Origin: Heyndrickxia sporothermodurans | Lineage (GTDB): Bacteria > Bacillota > Bacilli > Bacillales > Bacillaceae_C | Length of the DNA stretch: 64,000 bases | NCBI GenBank assembly: GCA_018333075.1 | Contig: BORH01000007.1 | Span: 1-64,000, forward strand | Direction: 5' to 3' | Part shown: one piece after another, positions 1 through 8,636 of the stretch | How the letters are laid out: every line of letters begins with the position of its first letter | Numbering within the stretch: the stretch's first letter is position 1 | Position numbers and translations under genes: made by a program | The notes under the pieces: model-generated | Database searches by the model: none | Told to the model about the DNA's origin: nothing | Seen by the model: the letters and a program-made list of their open reading frames with translations, nothing else

Positions 1-51
1 CACCACTTGTTTTTTAAACTCTGTAGAAAATGTTCTTCTTTTTCTGGACAT
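1..51 (-). CDS. IS3-family transposase OrfA (N-terminal 17 codons, runs off the window)
   Basis: Starting at the ATG at 51 the minus strand reads MSRKRRTFSTEFKKQVV and is still open at base 1. This basic opening is typical of the helix-turn-helix OrfA of IS3/IS150-group elements, which binds the terminal inverted repeats. A GAGGAG motif lies about 8 bases upstream. Only the N-terminus is visible, so the family assignment rests on this short match and on the IS-like sequence upstream. Confidence 0.6.
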   Translation of the reverse strand, partial: MSRKRRTFSTEFKKQVV

Positions 52-108
52 AGTAGATTCTCCTCACTTATTGTGTACTATTCTACTTGCCCTTAATTTC
101 ATTGTCCA
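1..108 (-). mobile_element. IS3-family insertion sequence, left-over end at window edge
   Basis: The first ~108 bases read on the minus strand like the start of an IS3-family element. A putative tip beginning TGGACAATG lies near 108, followed by a GAGGAG ribosome site and an ATG that opens a transposase OrfA reading frame running off the window. The exact inverted-repeat end is inferred, since only one end is visible. Confidence 0.6.
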
Positions 109-402
109 ACTAAGTGTAGCCTATCCATACACCCAAAGTCTATTTGTGGGACACGGAACCTGTCCCCTTGTCCCTTTCAGCAGTAGCCAATATGTTTTCT
201 TTAAAAATAAAAACATATCTAGATAACGGTGAAAAATCCTTAATTTCTAAAAATAATTAATAACCCCCTAAAAACTAACAGAGACTTCTTCCTTCTGTCA
301 GTGTAGGGGGACAACGCCAACGGTATGTATTTAACATTTCTCTATTAAAGTCTCGACCTTTTAAAGGCAGCTTATAATAAGCTAATCTAATTGTTTGTTG
401 AT
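109..402. other. intergenic stretch between IS end and small membrane gene
   Basis: Apart from the 27-bp palindromic repeat at 148-174 I see no gene here. An open frame overlapping 275-505 is out of frame with the better-supported small gene at 403-543 and has no ribosome site. Confidence 0.5.
148..174 (-). repeat. 27-bp GGGACA/TGTCCC palindrome, copy 1
   Basis: Full-length copy in the reverse orientation (GGAACCTGTCCC centre on the + strand). It stands alone between the IS end and the small membrane gene. Confidence 0.85.
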
Positions 403-543
403 TCACTTCATACCTCGCATAAAAAAATAAAATGCAATAAAATGAAGCATCTTCACCCATCCAAAAAAAGAAAGCCATAACGGAATCGACAACAGCACTC
501 CCCAAATCATTCCTTTAGCAAAATTTCCATTTTCATGATTCAT
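403..543 (-). CDS. small membrane protein, 46 aa
   Basis: The ATG at 543 is preceded by a good GGGAGAGG ribosome site about 7 bases away and opens a 46-codon frame ending TGA at 403-405. The peptide starts MNHENGNFAKGMIWG and continues as one strongly hydrophobic helix (about residues 11-43, VLLSIPLWLSFFGW and so on) before a short basic end, RGMK. It is probably a single-pass inner-membrane miniprotein. I do not recognise the family. Translation signal and composition support it; there is no homology evidence. Confidence 0.6.
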   Translation of the reverse strand: MNHENGNFAKGMIWGVLLSIPLWLSFFGWVKMLHFIAFYFFMRGMK

Positions 544-906
544 TTACAACACCTCTCCCATTTATTTCAAGGTGCATATATCGACTGTAGTTCTAGCATA
601 ATCTAAATTCAGTGCAATAGTTGTCAAAACATAAAATGGCACTTACGATTATTTTTAAGCATTCAATCATATTTCAGCAAGTTTCATTCCTTTACATTCG
701 ATAAAAGGTAAAAAAATTGTAATTTCACGTAATTATTTGAAAGAAAAATAATTACGCTATCCAGCTTACAATACTAATTCTTAAAGGTTTTGAATTTGTT
801 TAGTTTCGGAGCGTTTCTACGGATTGAATACTTCTTGAACCTAATTTTTATAAATAGTAAAATAAACCTATGCAAGATTAAAAATTTTCAAAAAAAGAGG
901 TTCGAG
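544..906. other. intergenic region upstream of the LCP gene
   Basis: AT-rich spacer between two divergently read genes, expected to hold both promoters. I see no further gene, repeat or strong hairpin. Confidence 0.4.
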
Positions 907-1911
907 ATGCCTAATAAAAAGAAGAAGCGAAGCAAAAAGAAAATCATCGGTTACAGCCTGTTGACAATACTTGTCCTAATTATTGGATTTAGCGCCTATG
1001 CCTATTATAAGCTGCAGCCGAAGCGACATTTTCAGTCCGTGCCAATTATTAATTCGGATGAGGTCAAACAAAAGGAAGCTAATGTAAGTGATCAAACAGT
1101 AGAACCAAAGGAACCAATCTTTAATGTTTTATTAATCGGCTCAGATGAACGAAAAGGAGAGAAAATTGGACACTCCGATTCAATGATGATTGTGAATGTG
1201 AATCTTAAAAAGAATGAATACCATGTGATAAGCATCCCCAGAGATTCTAGAGTATATCTAGAAAACTATGGATATACTAAATTAACAAGCGTTCAATATG
1301 TTTCTCAAGCAGCGAAAGGAGCAAAAGAAGGAATTGAAGACGCCGTTAAAGCTGTAGGCCATTTTACAGGAATTCCAATTAACTATTACGTTGAAACAAA
1401 TTACTGGGGATTCCTAGCGATGGTAGATGCACTTGGTGGAATTGAGATGAATGTACCATTTGATGTTAAACTTACACACCCTTGGGATAAAAAATATAAA
1501 AATAAAATTATAAAGGCTGGTAAACAATCATTGGATGGTAAGATGGTTACTGAAATTGTTCATGAGCGCTATTCATTAAAAACGGGGGAATATGGAAGAC
1601 AGCAACTTCAACAAGAAGCACTTATTGGCATTGCCCGAGAAAGTCTTAAACCAAGTAATTTAACCAAACTCCCTAGCTTAGTCAATTCCGTCTCCAAATT
1701 TTTATTAGCAACAAATATGTCTAACACTGATATTATAAGCCTAGGATTAGCAGTCAAAGATTTCGACCCGGCAACCCAGGTTCACTATCATCAGCTCAAA
1801 GGCGAAGGAAAAACAATGTACGATGATGTCCTAAAATCAAACAATTCCCAAATCATCATAGACGAAAATAACATGAAAGAAATAGTAGAAAAATACTTTC
1901 TTGGGACATAG
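907..1911 (+). CDS. LytR-CpsA-Psr (LCP) family cell-wall polymer ligase
   Basis: LCP proteins move undecaprenyl-linked glycopolymers such as teichoic acids onto peptidoglycan at the outer face of the membrane. The 334-residue product has a lysine/arginine-rich N-terminus, one membrane helix (about residues 15-33) and an extracellular LCP domain. Visible LCP features are the LLIGSDER and ISIPRDSRVY segments and YWGFLAMVDALGGIEMNVP. The start chosen is the ATG at 907 (MPNKKKK), preceded by GAGG; the frame is open further upstream but without a signal. The stop codon TAG lies inside a 27-bp repeat that begins at 1903, so the last residues (GT) are repeat-encoded. TagU-like function is likely but the exact polymer is unknown. 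Confidence 0.88.
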   Translation: MPNKKKKRSKKKIIGYSLLTILVLIIGFSAYAYYKLQPKRHFQSVPIINSDEVKQKEANVSDQTVEPKEPIFNVLLIGSDERKGEKIGHSDSMMIVNVNLKKNEYHVISIPRDSRVYLENYGYTKLTSVQYVSQAAKGAKEGIEDAVKAVGHFTGIPINYYVETNYWGFLAMVDALGGIEMNVPFDVKLTHPWDKKYKNKIIKAGKQSLDGKMVTEIVHERYSLKTGEYGRQQLQQEALIGIARESLKPSNLTKLPSLVNSVSKFLLATNMSNTDIISLGLAVKDFDPATQVHYHQLKGEGKTMYDDVLKSNNSQIIIDENNMKEIVEKYFLGT

Positions 1912-1929
1912 GGACTGGTTCCTTGTCCC
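1903..1929 (+). repeat. 27-bp GGGACA/TGTCCC palindrome, copy 2 (supplies the LCP stop codon)
   Basis: Forward copy overlapping the end of the LCP gene. Its GGGACA is translated as Gly-Thr and the following bases form the TAG stop. Confidence 0.88.
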
Positions 1930-1965
1930 AACACTCGTAGATCCCAATTACACCTCTTAATCAAA

Positions 1966-1998
1966 GAAAAAAGAAGAAGTGCTCCTCAGCACTTCTTC
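1966..1998 (-). terminator. terminator of ydbST
   Basis: An 11-bp perfect stem (GAAGAAGTGCT/AGCACTTCTTC, 1973-1998) is followed on the minus strand by a T-run, just after the ydbT stop. Confidence 0.75.
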
Positions 1999-2019
1999 AT
2001 ACCAATCTAATACCTAGTC

Positions 2020-3507
2020 TTACTCCACCTCAATTTCCTCTCTCCGTCCTATATACCATTTATAAAATGTAGCCGCTAATTCCTTTGGCACATCCGCCAT
2101 TTCAGCATGATGGACAGGCTTTGCACGATTGACTGTTTCAATGGTGGCTATACCAAGCCATTTTTGGTAAAAGGAGCGTTTGACATTCACTTCAATAATT
2201 TTTTCACGTTTAGAAACGAATAGCGATGTAGTAAGACTCCCTGATTTAAATTGAACGAATTGCTGATTAATCGTATAACGTGTATTGGAGAAATTAAGAA
2301 TTCTTCCTACACCAATCAATATCAGCAAAATAACAGATATCATCCACCAAGCTTGTGTTATTCCTAAAATATCTGGCTTAAAATAAAATAAGGCTACTGT
2401 AGCAATGATCCAAATCCAACTCGGTCTAAACATTCGAATCCATAATGACACTTTTGGAAGACGTGTCATTTCATTTGTTATTTCATAGGTGGGCAGAATC
2501 TCTGAAATCATTTCATAAGCACGCCCAACTGGCAAAAAGGGATAAAGGGAATTCGTTTCTATTTTGTCCTCCTCGGAACTGGTATTTCCGGCACTGATGA
2601 GTTTTACTTCAGCCAAACCAAGAATGCGTTTCATACCTGACTGCGTAATCTCTATTGCCTGTACTTTATTTTTTGCAATAGAAAAAGCCGTTTCATCAAT
2701 GACCCCTTTTGTTATGTAAATAGATTCTTCATCTGAAGAAATTTCATATTTCCCATATTTTACAAACGTTCGAATAACTCCAAAAGCAATAGATGCAATC
2801 AAAAGAAGGATAACTATAGTCGAAATCACCCACCATGAATTCATGATAAAGGAGAAGACTCCTTTTGCTTCATCCTCCACGTGAAAAATGTCATCAATTT
2901 TAGAATAAATGGACAAGATAATCGGAATCAAAAGAAGAAAGCTAAACGAAGTGAAGGAAGCTTTTAACGTATCTTTTGTCGTTGGTCTAAAATGAATGAT
3001 TCGTTCTGCCTGTACATCTTCACTACCTTCATGCACTACTTCATCAGATTCAATTTCATTATGAACAGGAGATTTGACATACTTCTCTAGACTATCTGCT
3101 TCAACCCGTGAAATGACTTCAAAATCAATCGCTGCATCATCCCCAGACATTCCTGTTTCAAAGCGTATCGAAGTAACTTTAAACATCCGATGAAATAAAG
3201 ATGTACGGCGATTAACATTTTGAACTTTTGAAAAAGGAATAGTTTGCTTAGATTTAGTAAATATCCCTTTATAAATATGGAAAGAAGTATGATCGAGCTT
3301 ATATTTGTGTGTAAACCACTTCAAAATAATATACACAATACCAATCGCGAAAAAGAACAAAAAGGCGATTCTCCCATACTTAATGAATGCTGACTCAGAG
3401 CCATATTTTATGACAAATAAAAATAAAACGATAAAAAATGAATTCTTTACTAGATTCCATAAATCATATAAAAGATTTAATGGGTGGTAACGTTTCGCTT
3501 CCATCAT
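2020..3507 (-). CDS. ydbT: YdbT-like membrane protein with bacterial PH domains
   Basis: A 495-residue membrane protein with pairs of hydrophobic helices near the N-terminus (about 20-63), in the middle (about 183-245) and near 360-395. These alternate with soluble segments typical of bacterial PH (DUF304/YdbS-T) domains, for example IPFSKVQNVNRRTSLFHR and AFSIAKNKVQAIEITQSG. In B. subtilis YdbS and YdbT form an operon linked to antimicrobial-peptide resistance; the role here is by analogy. The ATG overlaps the upstream ydbS stop codon, so translation is probably coupled. MM gives two adjacent possible starts. Confidence 0.85.
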   Translation of the reverse strand: MMEAKRYHPLNLLYDLWNLVKNSFFIVLFLFVIKYGSESAFIKYGRIAFLFFFAIGIVYIILKWFTHKYKLDHTSFHIYKGIFTKSKQTIPFSKVQNVNRRTSLFHRMFKVTSIRFETGMSGDDAAIDFEVISRVEADSLEKYVKSPVHNEIESDEVVHEGSEDVQAERIIHFRPTTKDTLKASFTSFSFLLLIPIILSIYSKIDDIFHVEDEAKGVFSFIMNSWWVISTIVILLLIASIAFGVIRTFVKYGKYEISSDEESIYITKGVIDETAFSIAKNKVQAIEITQSGMKRILGLAEVKLISAGNTSSEEDKIETNSLYPFLPVGRAYEMISEILPTYEITNEMTRLPKVSLWIRMFRPSWIWIIATVALFYFKPDILGITQAWWMISVILLILIGVGRILNFSNTRYTINQQFVQFKSGSLTTSLFVSKREKIIEVNVKRSFYQKWLGIATIETVNRAKPVHHAEMADVPKELAATFYKWYIGRREEIEVE

Positions 3508-4001
3508 TGCTCAACTTCCTTTATCTTGGCATAATGGGCGATTCGATTCCTTAACTCAATCGCAACATCCTTAGGCAACGCCGGAATTGAATGAGAAGAG
3601 CCCATTGTTTCAACAGATATGGAATAAAGACCATACTTTCTAAGAAATGGACCTTGATTCGTCTCAACCGATTGAATTTTCGTCATCGGTACTAGCTGAT
3701 GCATCTCATTAATCGCTCCTGATTTCAACTGCAAAAACTCTTCATTCACATCATATCGCCAATTTTTATAAAGCAAAAAAGGTTCAATAAAAATAGACCA
3801 AATCGCAAATACGACCGAAAGAATCGCAATAACAATTAGAATCCAACCTATCCATTCCTTCCACGAATATAAATGATCTAAATATAACAACACCCCAAGG
3901 ATAATCCAACCAACTATATTCCCAAGCGTTTCCTTAACAATCCATACCTTAACAGCATCCTTCGACAAACGCCCCTGGGGCATCCCAACCTCACAATCCA
4001 T
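3504..4001 (-). CDS. ydbS: YdbS-like PH-domain membrane protein
   Basis: 165 residues, close to the length of B. subtilis YdbS (about 160). Two hydrophobic helices (about residues 21-37 and 47-65) precede one bacterial PH domain with the segment LVPMTKIQSVETNQGPFLRKYGL. The open frame extends upstream to 4112, but that part translates a 27-bp repeat and has no ribosome site. The ATG at 4001 has TAGGAG 7-8 bases upstream and gives the expected protein. It precedes and overlaps ydbT by four bases. Confidence 0.85.
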   Translation of the reverse strand: MDCEVGMPQGRLSKDAVKVWIVKETLGNIVGWIILGVLLYLDHLYSWKEWIGWILIVIAILSVVFAIWSIFIEPFLLYKNWRYDVNEEFLQLKSGAINEMHQLVPMTKIQSVETNQGPFLRKYGLYSISVETMGSSHSIPALPKDVAIELRNRIAHYAKIKEVEQ

Positions 4002-4019
4002 CAAATCACTCCTACCTAA

Positions 4020-4046
4020 GGGACATAGGGACAGGTTCCTTGTCCC
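4020..4046 (+). repeat. 27-bp GGGACA/TGTCCC palindrome, copy 3
   Basis: Full-length forward copy lying only 18 bases upstream of the ydbS start, inside its 5' untranslated region. It is one of the few copies not at a gene 3' end. Confidence 0.85.
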
Positions 4047-4250
4047 GTCCCACTCTATTAAAATAATACCTTCCCTACTAATTAATACGTAAATACTAGA
4101 GAAAGGTTCCATAAAGAGTAGCGTTGAGATAATTACTACTGATAATAGATTAATAAACTATTAATCTACTTTTTCAGACAGAAAGAGCCCCCTTTTAGAA
4201 TAATGATACCTCTCAAATTAATTTTCCCTTTTCCTTAAAACAACCTATCT

Positions 4251-4649
4251 TCACGCATTTCCTCTTTTATTTAAAATATCTTTTATAATAGCTAAATGAA
4301 ATTCTGCCCATGCTTTTTCACGAAAATGAAGAAGGACACATACGACAAGAATAAGGAGATATATGAATCCAAAAATTGCCCATAATATACTGCCCTCTCT
4401 GAAAAGGAAATTCTGTAATTGTGTGGAAAAAAGAAATAAAAGCCAAGGGATAGAGGATACAAAAAGCGGGATCACTCCAGATGCATTTCGTTCTTTGATC
4501 ATTCGATAATAAATTAATGTTAATGTGTCACTTTCAACGGACTGATAAAAGTCTCGAATTTCTTTAATTTCGTCCAGAAATTTTTGCTTTGCACCCTGTT
4601 CCTTTATTTTCAGATACACTTTATGAGCATCACCGCGAAAGGAAACCAT
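4251..4649 (-). CDS. conserved-looking membrane protein of unknown function, 132 aa
   Basis: The ATG at 4649 is preceded by a strong AGAGGAGG site. The first 55 residues are charged and helical (KIKEQGAKQKFLDEIKEIRD), followed by two hydrophobic helices (about residues 57-76 and 85-108) and a short basic cytoplasmic tail ending NKRGNA. I do not recognise the family. It lies upstream of ydbST on the same strand but 250 bases away, with a repeat between, so it may be transcribed separately. Confidence 0.65.
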   Translation of the reverse strand: MVSFRGDAHKVYLKIKEQGAKQKFLDEIKEIRDFYQSVESDTLTLIYYRMIKERNASGVIPLFVSSIPWLLFLFSTQLQNFLFREGSILWAIFGFIYLLILVVCVLLHFREKAWAEFHLAIIKDILNKRGNA

Positions 4650-4773
4650 TCTTTTCCTCCTCTCTAATCGATAAGAGTGAAAAACATTAGACCCTTATGT
4701 ACAGGAAGTCAGTTATCTTACTATAATATTGTGTGAACAGTTTTTCCAGTTTATACCCATTTAATAAAAAACA

Positions 4774-4806
4774 TAAAAAAAAGCATCCACAGTGTATGAA
4801 TGCTTT
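4774..4806 (-). terminator. terminator of the amino acid permease
   Basis: On the minus strand AAGCATTCA...TGGATGCTT forms a stem followed by eight T residues, 36-70 bases past the permease stop. Confidence 0.75.
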
Positions 4807-4815
4807 TCAATATGT

Positions 4816-4842
4816 AGGACACGGAACCAGAGCCCCTGTCCC
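4816..4842 (-). repeat. 27-bp palindrome, copy 4 (degenerate)
   Basis: A diverged copy with several changes, reading in the direction of the permease gene. Its first G is the G of the permease TAG stop codon. Confidence 0.65.
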
Positions 4843-6194
4843 TATTTCTTCATAAGGAAGTAACTAATAACTAGAATTAAGAACCATACTGGTGTGACAA
4901 ATAAGGCTATTTGTGTATCTTTTGCAAAGCCTAATAAAATAATTACGAATACAAAGAAAGCGAGTACGATCCAGTTTGAATATGGAGCAAGAGGCATTTT
5001 AAAAGAATTATTTCGTGCATCTTCTGGTTTCAGCTTACGATAACGTAGCTGAGATACTAGAATGATTCCCCAAACCCAAATAAAGCAGATCGTTGCAATA
5101 CTAGTAACAAGTGTAAATACTTCATCAGGTAATAAATAATTGAGCAGAACTCCAACTAATAATACGAGTGTTGAGAAAATAAGTGCTGGTGCCGGTACAT
5201 TTCGATTATTTAATGATTTTAAACGCTTTGGTGCCTTTCCTTGACATGCAAGTGTGTAAAGCATTCTACTTGTACTGAATATTCCACTATTACATGAAGA
5301 TGCGGCAGAAGTTAACACAACAAAATTAATGATTCCTGCTGCAGCTGGAATACCTATTAAAGAGAAAACCTTCACAAAAGGGCTACTTGCTGGATCCACG
5401 CCGCTCCAAGGATAAATGGACATAATAATAAACAATGCACCAATATAAAAAATAAGGATACGAACAGGAATACTATTTATCGCTTTTGGAAGAGTTTTCT
5501 TCGGATCCATTGCTTCCCCGGCAGTTACCCCAACTAGCTCGATTCCTACAAATGAGAACACTGCCATCTGAAAAGCAAGCAAGAATCCAGATACGCCATT
5601 TGGAAAGAAGCCGCCATAACTCCACAGATTCGTAAAGGTTGCTGTTGTTTCATGGCTTTTAAACCCTATAAATACAAGCACGAATCCAATTACGATTAAA
5701 GCTATAATTGCAATAATTTTGATTAAGGCAAACCAAAATTCAATCTCTCCAAAAGCCTTTACTGTTGCCATGTTAATAAGAAGTAAAATAAGTACACATA
5801 TTAATGCTGGAATCCATTGAGGAATACTTGGAACCCAATATTTCACATACATTCCTACTGCCGTTATTTCAGCAATACCTGTTGCAATCCAGCAGAACCA
5901 GTACGTCCACCCGGTAATAAATCCTGCCCAAGGGCCAATAAATTCTTCTGCAAAATCAATAAATGAACCGGTAGAAGATTTATAGATTAATAATTCCCCT
6001 AAAGCTCTCATAACAAAAAAGAGGAATAGACCAATCATTAAATAAACGAGCATTATTGACGGGCCAGCAAGATGGATGGATTTCCCTGCCCCTAGGAACA
6101 AGCCTGTACCAATTGCTCCACCAATAGCAATCAATTGAATATGTCTATTCTTCAAACCACGTTCCAGACTTTTTTCTTCTGTTAATTGTGCCAT
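4842..6194 (-). CDS. amino acid permease (APC superfamily, AapA/CycA-like)
   Basis: 450 residues with twelve predicted hydrophobic helices and the APC N-terminal signature LKNRHIQLIAIGGAIGTGLFLGAG (residues ~14-37), which forms the substrate-binding break in TM1. ALGELLIY, EITAVGMYVKYWVP and TSAASSCNSGIFSTSRMLYTLA also match the proton-coupled amino acid permeases of the AapA/CycA/AnsP group, which take up small neutral amino acids (D-Ala, D-Ser, Gly). The substrate is inferred. The gene is monocistronic, with a terminator and a degenerate repeat at its 3' end. Confidence 0.88.
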   Translation of the reverse strand: MAQLTEEKSLERGLKNRHIQLIAIGGAIGTGLFLGAGKSIHLAGPSIMLVYLMIGLFLFFVMRALGELLIYKSSTGSFIDFAEEFIGPWAGFITGWTYWFCWIATGIAEITAVGMYVKYWVPSIPQWIPALICVLILLLINMATVKAFGEIEFWFALIKIIAIIALIVIGFVLVFIGFKSHETTATFTNLWSYGGFFPNGVSGFLLAFQMAVFSFVGIELVGVTAGEAMDPKKTLPKAINSIPVRILIFYIGALFIIMSIYPWSGVDPASSPFVKVFSLIGIPAAAGIINFVVLTSAASSCNSGIFSTSRMLYTLACQGKAPKRLKSLNNRNVPAPALIFSTLVLLVGVLLNYLLPDEVFTLVTSIATICFIWVWGIILVSQLRYRKLKPEDARNNSFKMPLAPYSNWIVLAFFVFVIILLGFAKDTQIALFVTPVWFLILVISYFLMKK

Positions 6195-6469
6195 TCTATC
6201 ACCTTCTCAGTTGATGTGTAGTTAATATTCAAGTTGAAGTTTTAACATTGACCTCCCAATTAATTTCTTAATCTTTTTATATTAAAATAATATTCAGAAT
6301 AATAACTATTATATATTTTCTCTATTAAAAATTCAAATGGTCTTTTTTTACAATTATTATTGCCATTCTGCTTACTTTTCATAGAGTATACTAATACTTT
6401 TAAAAATGAAAGATTATACTCATAAATTCAATCAAAAGTAATAGAAAGATACATAATTAATTAAAAACT
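6195..6469. other. divergent intergenic region, permease/guaC
   Basis: AT-rich spacer between the divergent permease and guaC promoters. No gene or hairpin stands out apart from the guaC control region starting at 6470. Confidence 0.4.
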
Positions 6470-6543
6470 TTGACATGATGTTAAAAATGTTATACATTAA
6501 CAATGCACGAACATTATAACACAAAATATATTTAATATTCGTG
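6470..6543 (+). promoter_or_regulatory. guaC promoter with paired PurR-type boxes
   Basis: TTGACA (6470-6475) and TACATT (6493-6498) are spaced by 17 bases. Just downstream lie CACGAACAT (6506-6514) and its inverted partner ATATTCGTG (6535-6543). From the first CGAA to the second TTCG is 34 bases, the same as in the purine permease control region. In B. subtilis PurR binds such inverted PurBoxes, and guaC (yumD) is a known PurR target. Confidence 0.7.
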
Positions 6544-6559
6544 TTTAGGAGTGTAATTC

Positions 6560-7540
6560 ATGGAAAATGTATTTGATTACGAAGATATACAATTAATTCC
6601 CGCAAAATGTGTGGTTAATAGCCGTTCTGAATGTGATACAACTGTAACTTTTGGTAAGCGTACGTTTAAATTGCCTGTCGTTCCTGCAAATATGCAGACA
6701 ATCATTGATGAAAAGATTGCTGTTTATTTAGCAGAAAAGGATTATTTTTATATCATGCATCGTTTTCAACCAGAAAAACGACTTGCCTTTATTAAGGACA
6801 TGCAAGCTCGAGGATTATTTGCATCCATAAGTGTTGGTGTAAAAGAAGAAGAATATCAATTCATTGAACAACTGTCAGAGGAGCAACTTACACCTGAATA
6901 TATTACGATTGACATTGCGCATGGTCATTCTAATTCAGTAATAAAGATGATTCAGCACATTAAAAAGTACCTACCTAATAGTTTTGTTATTGCTGGAAAT
7001 GTCGGAACTCCTGAAGCAGTAAGAGAATTAGAAAATGCAGGTGCTGATGCAACAAAAGTAGGAATTGGACCAGGTAAAGTTTGTATTACAAAAATCAAAA
7101 CTGGATTCGGAACAGGAGGCTGGCAATTAGCTGCATTAAGATGGTGTGCCAAAGCTGCTAGCAAGCCAATCATTGCTGACGGCGGAATTCGTACGCACGG
7201 TGATATCGCCAAATCAATTCGTTTTGGGGCATCAATGGTTATGATCGGTTCTTTATTTGCAGGTCATGAGGAATCTCCAGGTGAAACAATAGAAAAAGAA
7301 GGAAAGCTTTATAAAGAATACTTTGGTTCTGCCTCCGAATTCCAAAAAGGTGAAAAGAAAAATGTAGAAGGCAAGAAAATGATCGTAGAACACAAAGGTG
7401 CTTTAATAGATACCCTAATTGAAATGGAACAAGATCTTCAATCCTCAATCTCCTACGCTGGAGGAACAAAACTAGACGCCATCCGAAATGTAGACTACGT
7501 CGTAGTAAAAAACTCCATCTTCAACGGAGACCGCTATTAG
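6560..7540 (+). CDS. guaC: GMP reductase
   Basis: GuaC converts GMP to IMP with NADPH, returning guanine nucleotides to the purine pool. The 326-residue product matches the bacterial type-2 family in length. It carries the catalytic cysteine in [15 protein letters not shown] (Cys about 175) and the phosphate-binding [10 protein letters not shown] segment of the IMPDH/GMPR barrel, but lacks the CBS insertion of IMPDH. The ATG at 6560 follows TTTAGGAGTG. Upstream PurR-type boxes suggest purine repression. The TAG stop shares its G with a 27-bp repeat, beyond which lies the RAYT cassette. Confidence 0.95.
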   Translation: MENVFDYEDIQLIPAKCVVNSRSECDTTVTFGKRTFKLPVVPANMQTIIDEKIAVYLAEKDYFYIMHRFQPEKRLAFIKDMQARGLFASISVGVKEEEYQFIEQLSEEQLTPEYITIDIAHGHSNSVIKMIQHIKKYLPNSFVIAGNVGTPEAVRELENAGADATKVGIGPGKVCITKIKTGFGTGGWQLAALRWCAKAASKPIIADGGIRTHGDIAKSIRFGASMVMIGSLFAGHEESPGETIEKEGKLYKEYFGSASEFQKGEKKNVEGKKMIVEHKGALIDTLIEMEQDLQSSISYAGGTKLDAIRNVDYVVVKNSIFNGDRY

Positions 7541-7566
7541 GGACAGGGGGACAGGTTCACTGTCCC
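7540..7566 (+). repeat. 27-bp palindrome, copy 5 (left end of RAYT cassette)
   Basis: Full-length forward copy whose first G is the last base of the guaC TAG stop. Confidence 0.9.
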
Positions 7567-7590
7567 TCTTTGATTCTAAGGCCTCTCTAT

Positions 7591-8352
7591 TTAACGAACA
7601 CGATCAATCACACTTTTTGATATTCCTGTTATTCGTGCAATTTGTCTAACAGATACACCCTTCCACTCTTTTAGCTCCACAATAATTGCATTTCTTTTTT
7701 CCCTATCAAGCTGCTGAAGCATACTACTATTTGCAATCCCTACTTGGCTTAGATAATTTCTGACCACACTATCAGACACTTTCACTTTTATATGGTCATC
7801 CAAGTATTGATCATCATTCGGCATTTGCATGAATTCGCTAAACAATTTCACCGCCTCTCGTCTATTAGTGGAAAACAAACTTAAACCAACTTCAATATCT
7901 ACCACATTAGAATTGCTAATATATTCATGTATACTTGTCCATTTCCAATCAAAAGCATGCTTCGCTAATCCAGCCTTTACTGGGTTTTGATGAATATACC
8001 TCAGTACCCTCAAAAAGGATCCCTCAGTCTCTACATTTTCACTTTTAAAGCGATCTTGAAATAAGTGACCGCAGCGCTCATATTTGCTGTTATACCAATA
8101 CACATAACTCGCACTAATCCTTTGAATTGCATTCGAAATCGGTTCTTCAGTTTCTTTTATTAATAGGTGCACATGATTATCCATTAAACAGAAACCAAAA
8201 ATTTTGATTCTGCTAATCTCTTTATATTTTTTGATTGTGTCTAATAGTCTTGTTCTATCTTCATCATCCTCAAATATGGTTTGTCTATTAATTCCTCTCA
8301 GCATAATATGATACATACCATTATGGCTTTTCTTTCTTGGGATTCTTGGCAT
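7591..8352 (-). CDS. REP-associated tyrosine transposase (RAYT, Y1 HUH family)
   Basis: A 253-residue single-strand DNA nuclease of the IS200/IS605 TnpA superfamily. The HUH motif is HVH (about residues 60-62, in GFCLMDNHVHLLI). The tyrosine-bearing helix is in ASYVYWYNSKYERCGHLF (about 82-98), followed by the RFKS...LRYIHQNPVKAGL block typical of RAYTs. A C-terminal helix-turn-helix (VRQIARITGISKSVIDRVR) is an extra domain found in a subset of RAYTs. The ATG has GAGGTGAG upstream. RAYTs are thought to act in trans on REP palindromes. No IS200-type ends or partner tnpB are present. Confidence 0.88.
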   Translation of the reverse strand: MPRIPRKKSHNGMYHIMLRGINRQTIFEDDEDRTRLLDTIKKYKEISRIKIFGFCLMDNHVHLLIKETEEPISNAIQRISASYVYWYNSKYERCGHLFQDRFKSENVETEGSFLRVLRYIHQNPVKAGLAKHAFDWKWTSIHEYISNSNVVDIEVGLSLFSTNRREAVKLFSEFMQMPNDDQYLDDHIKVKVSDSVVRNYLSQVGIANSSMLQQLDREKRNAIIVELKEWKGVSVRQIARITGISKSVIDRVR

Positions 8353-8609
8353 TCGGGGAACTCACCTCGTGGAAATAGTGTGTGGGAAGGAAAGAGCAGC
8401 TTTGCAAGTCTGAAAAAAATGAGTTTAGTGGATTAAAATCAATTGAAATTAAGAAGATATTAGAACTCTTGGCGAGGCAAAATAGGATAGTTAAAAAGTT
8501 AGGGAATGCAGAAAGGAGTAAAAAAGGGGAATCAAACAGAATTCTACCTTTAAGAAATATATTCTATACTCTACTAAAATCTCCTTCTATCAAAAAATGG
8601 ATAAAAGGA

Positions 8610-8636
8610 GGGACAAGGAACCTGTCCCCCTGTCCC
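8610..8636 (-). repeat. 27-bp palindrome, copy 6 (right end of RAYT cassette)
   Basis: Full-length reverse copy, inverted relative to copy 5. Its first G, read on the minus strand, is the G of the Rieske-gene TAG stop. Confidence 0.9.

Larger units (their letters stand above)
7540..8636. mobile_element. REP-RAYT cassette: transposase gene between inverted 27-bp palindromes
   Basis: A RAYT gene (7591-8352) is bounded by a forward palindrome (7540-7566) and an inverted one (8610-8636). The cassette fills exactly the space between the TAG stop of guaC and the TAG stop of the convergent Rieske gene. The 257 bases between the RAYT start and the right repeat hold no convincing gene. RAYTs are known as single-copy, domesticated relatives of IS200/IS605 transposases associated with REP sequences; the link to this repeat is an inference from position. 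Confidence 0.7.

Noticed and set aside
275-505. 76-aa open frame on the minus strand
   Set aside because: It is out of frame with the 46-aa gene at 403-543, starts inside it, and has no ribosome site.
4002-4112. N-terminal extension of YdbS
   Set aside because: It translates the repeat at 4020-4046; the ATG at 4001 has a good ribosome site and gives the expected length.
7591-8352. Ordinary IS200/IS605 insertion sequence
   Set aside because: No tnpB, no IS200-type ends; length, the extra C-terminal helix-turn-helix and flanking palindromes fit a RAYT better.
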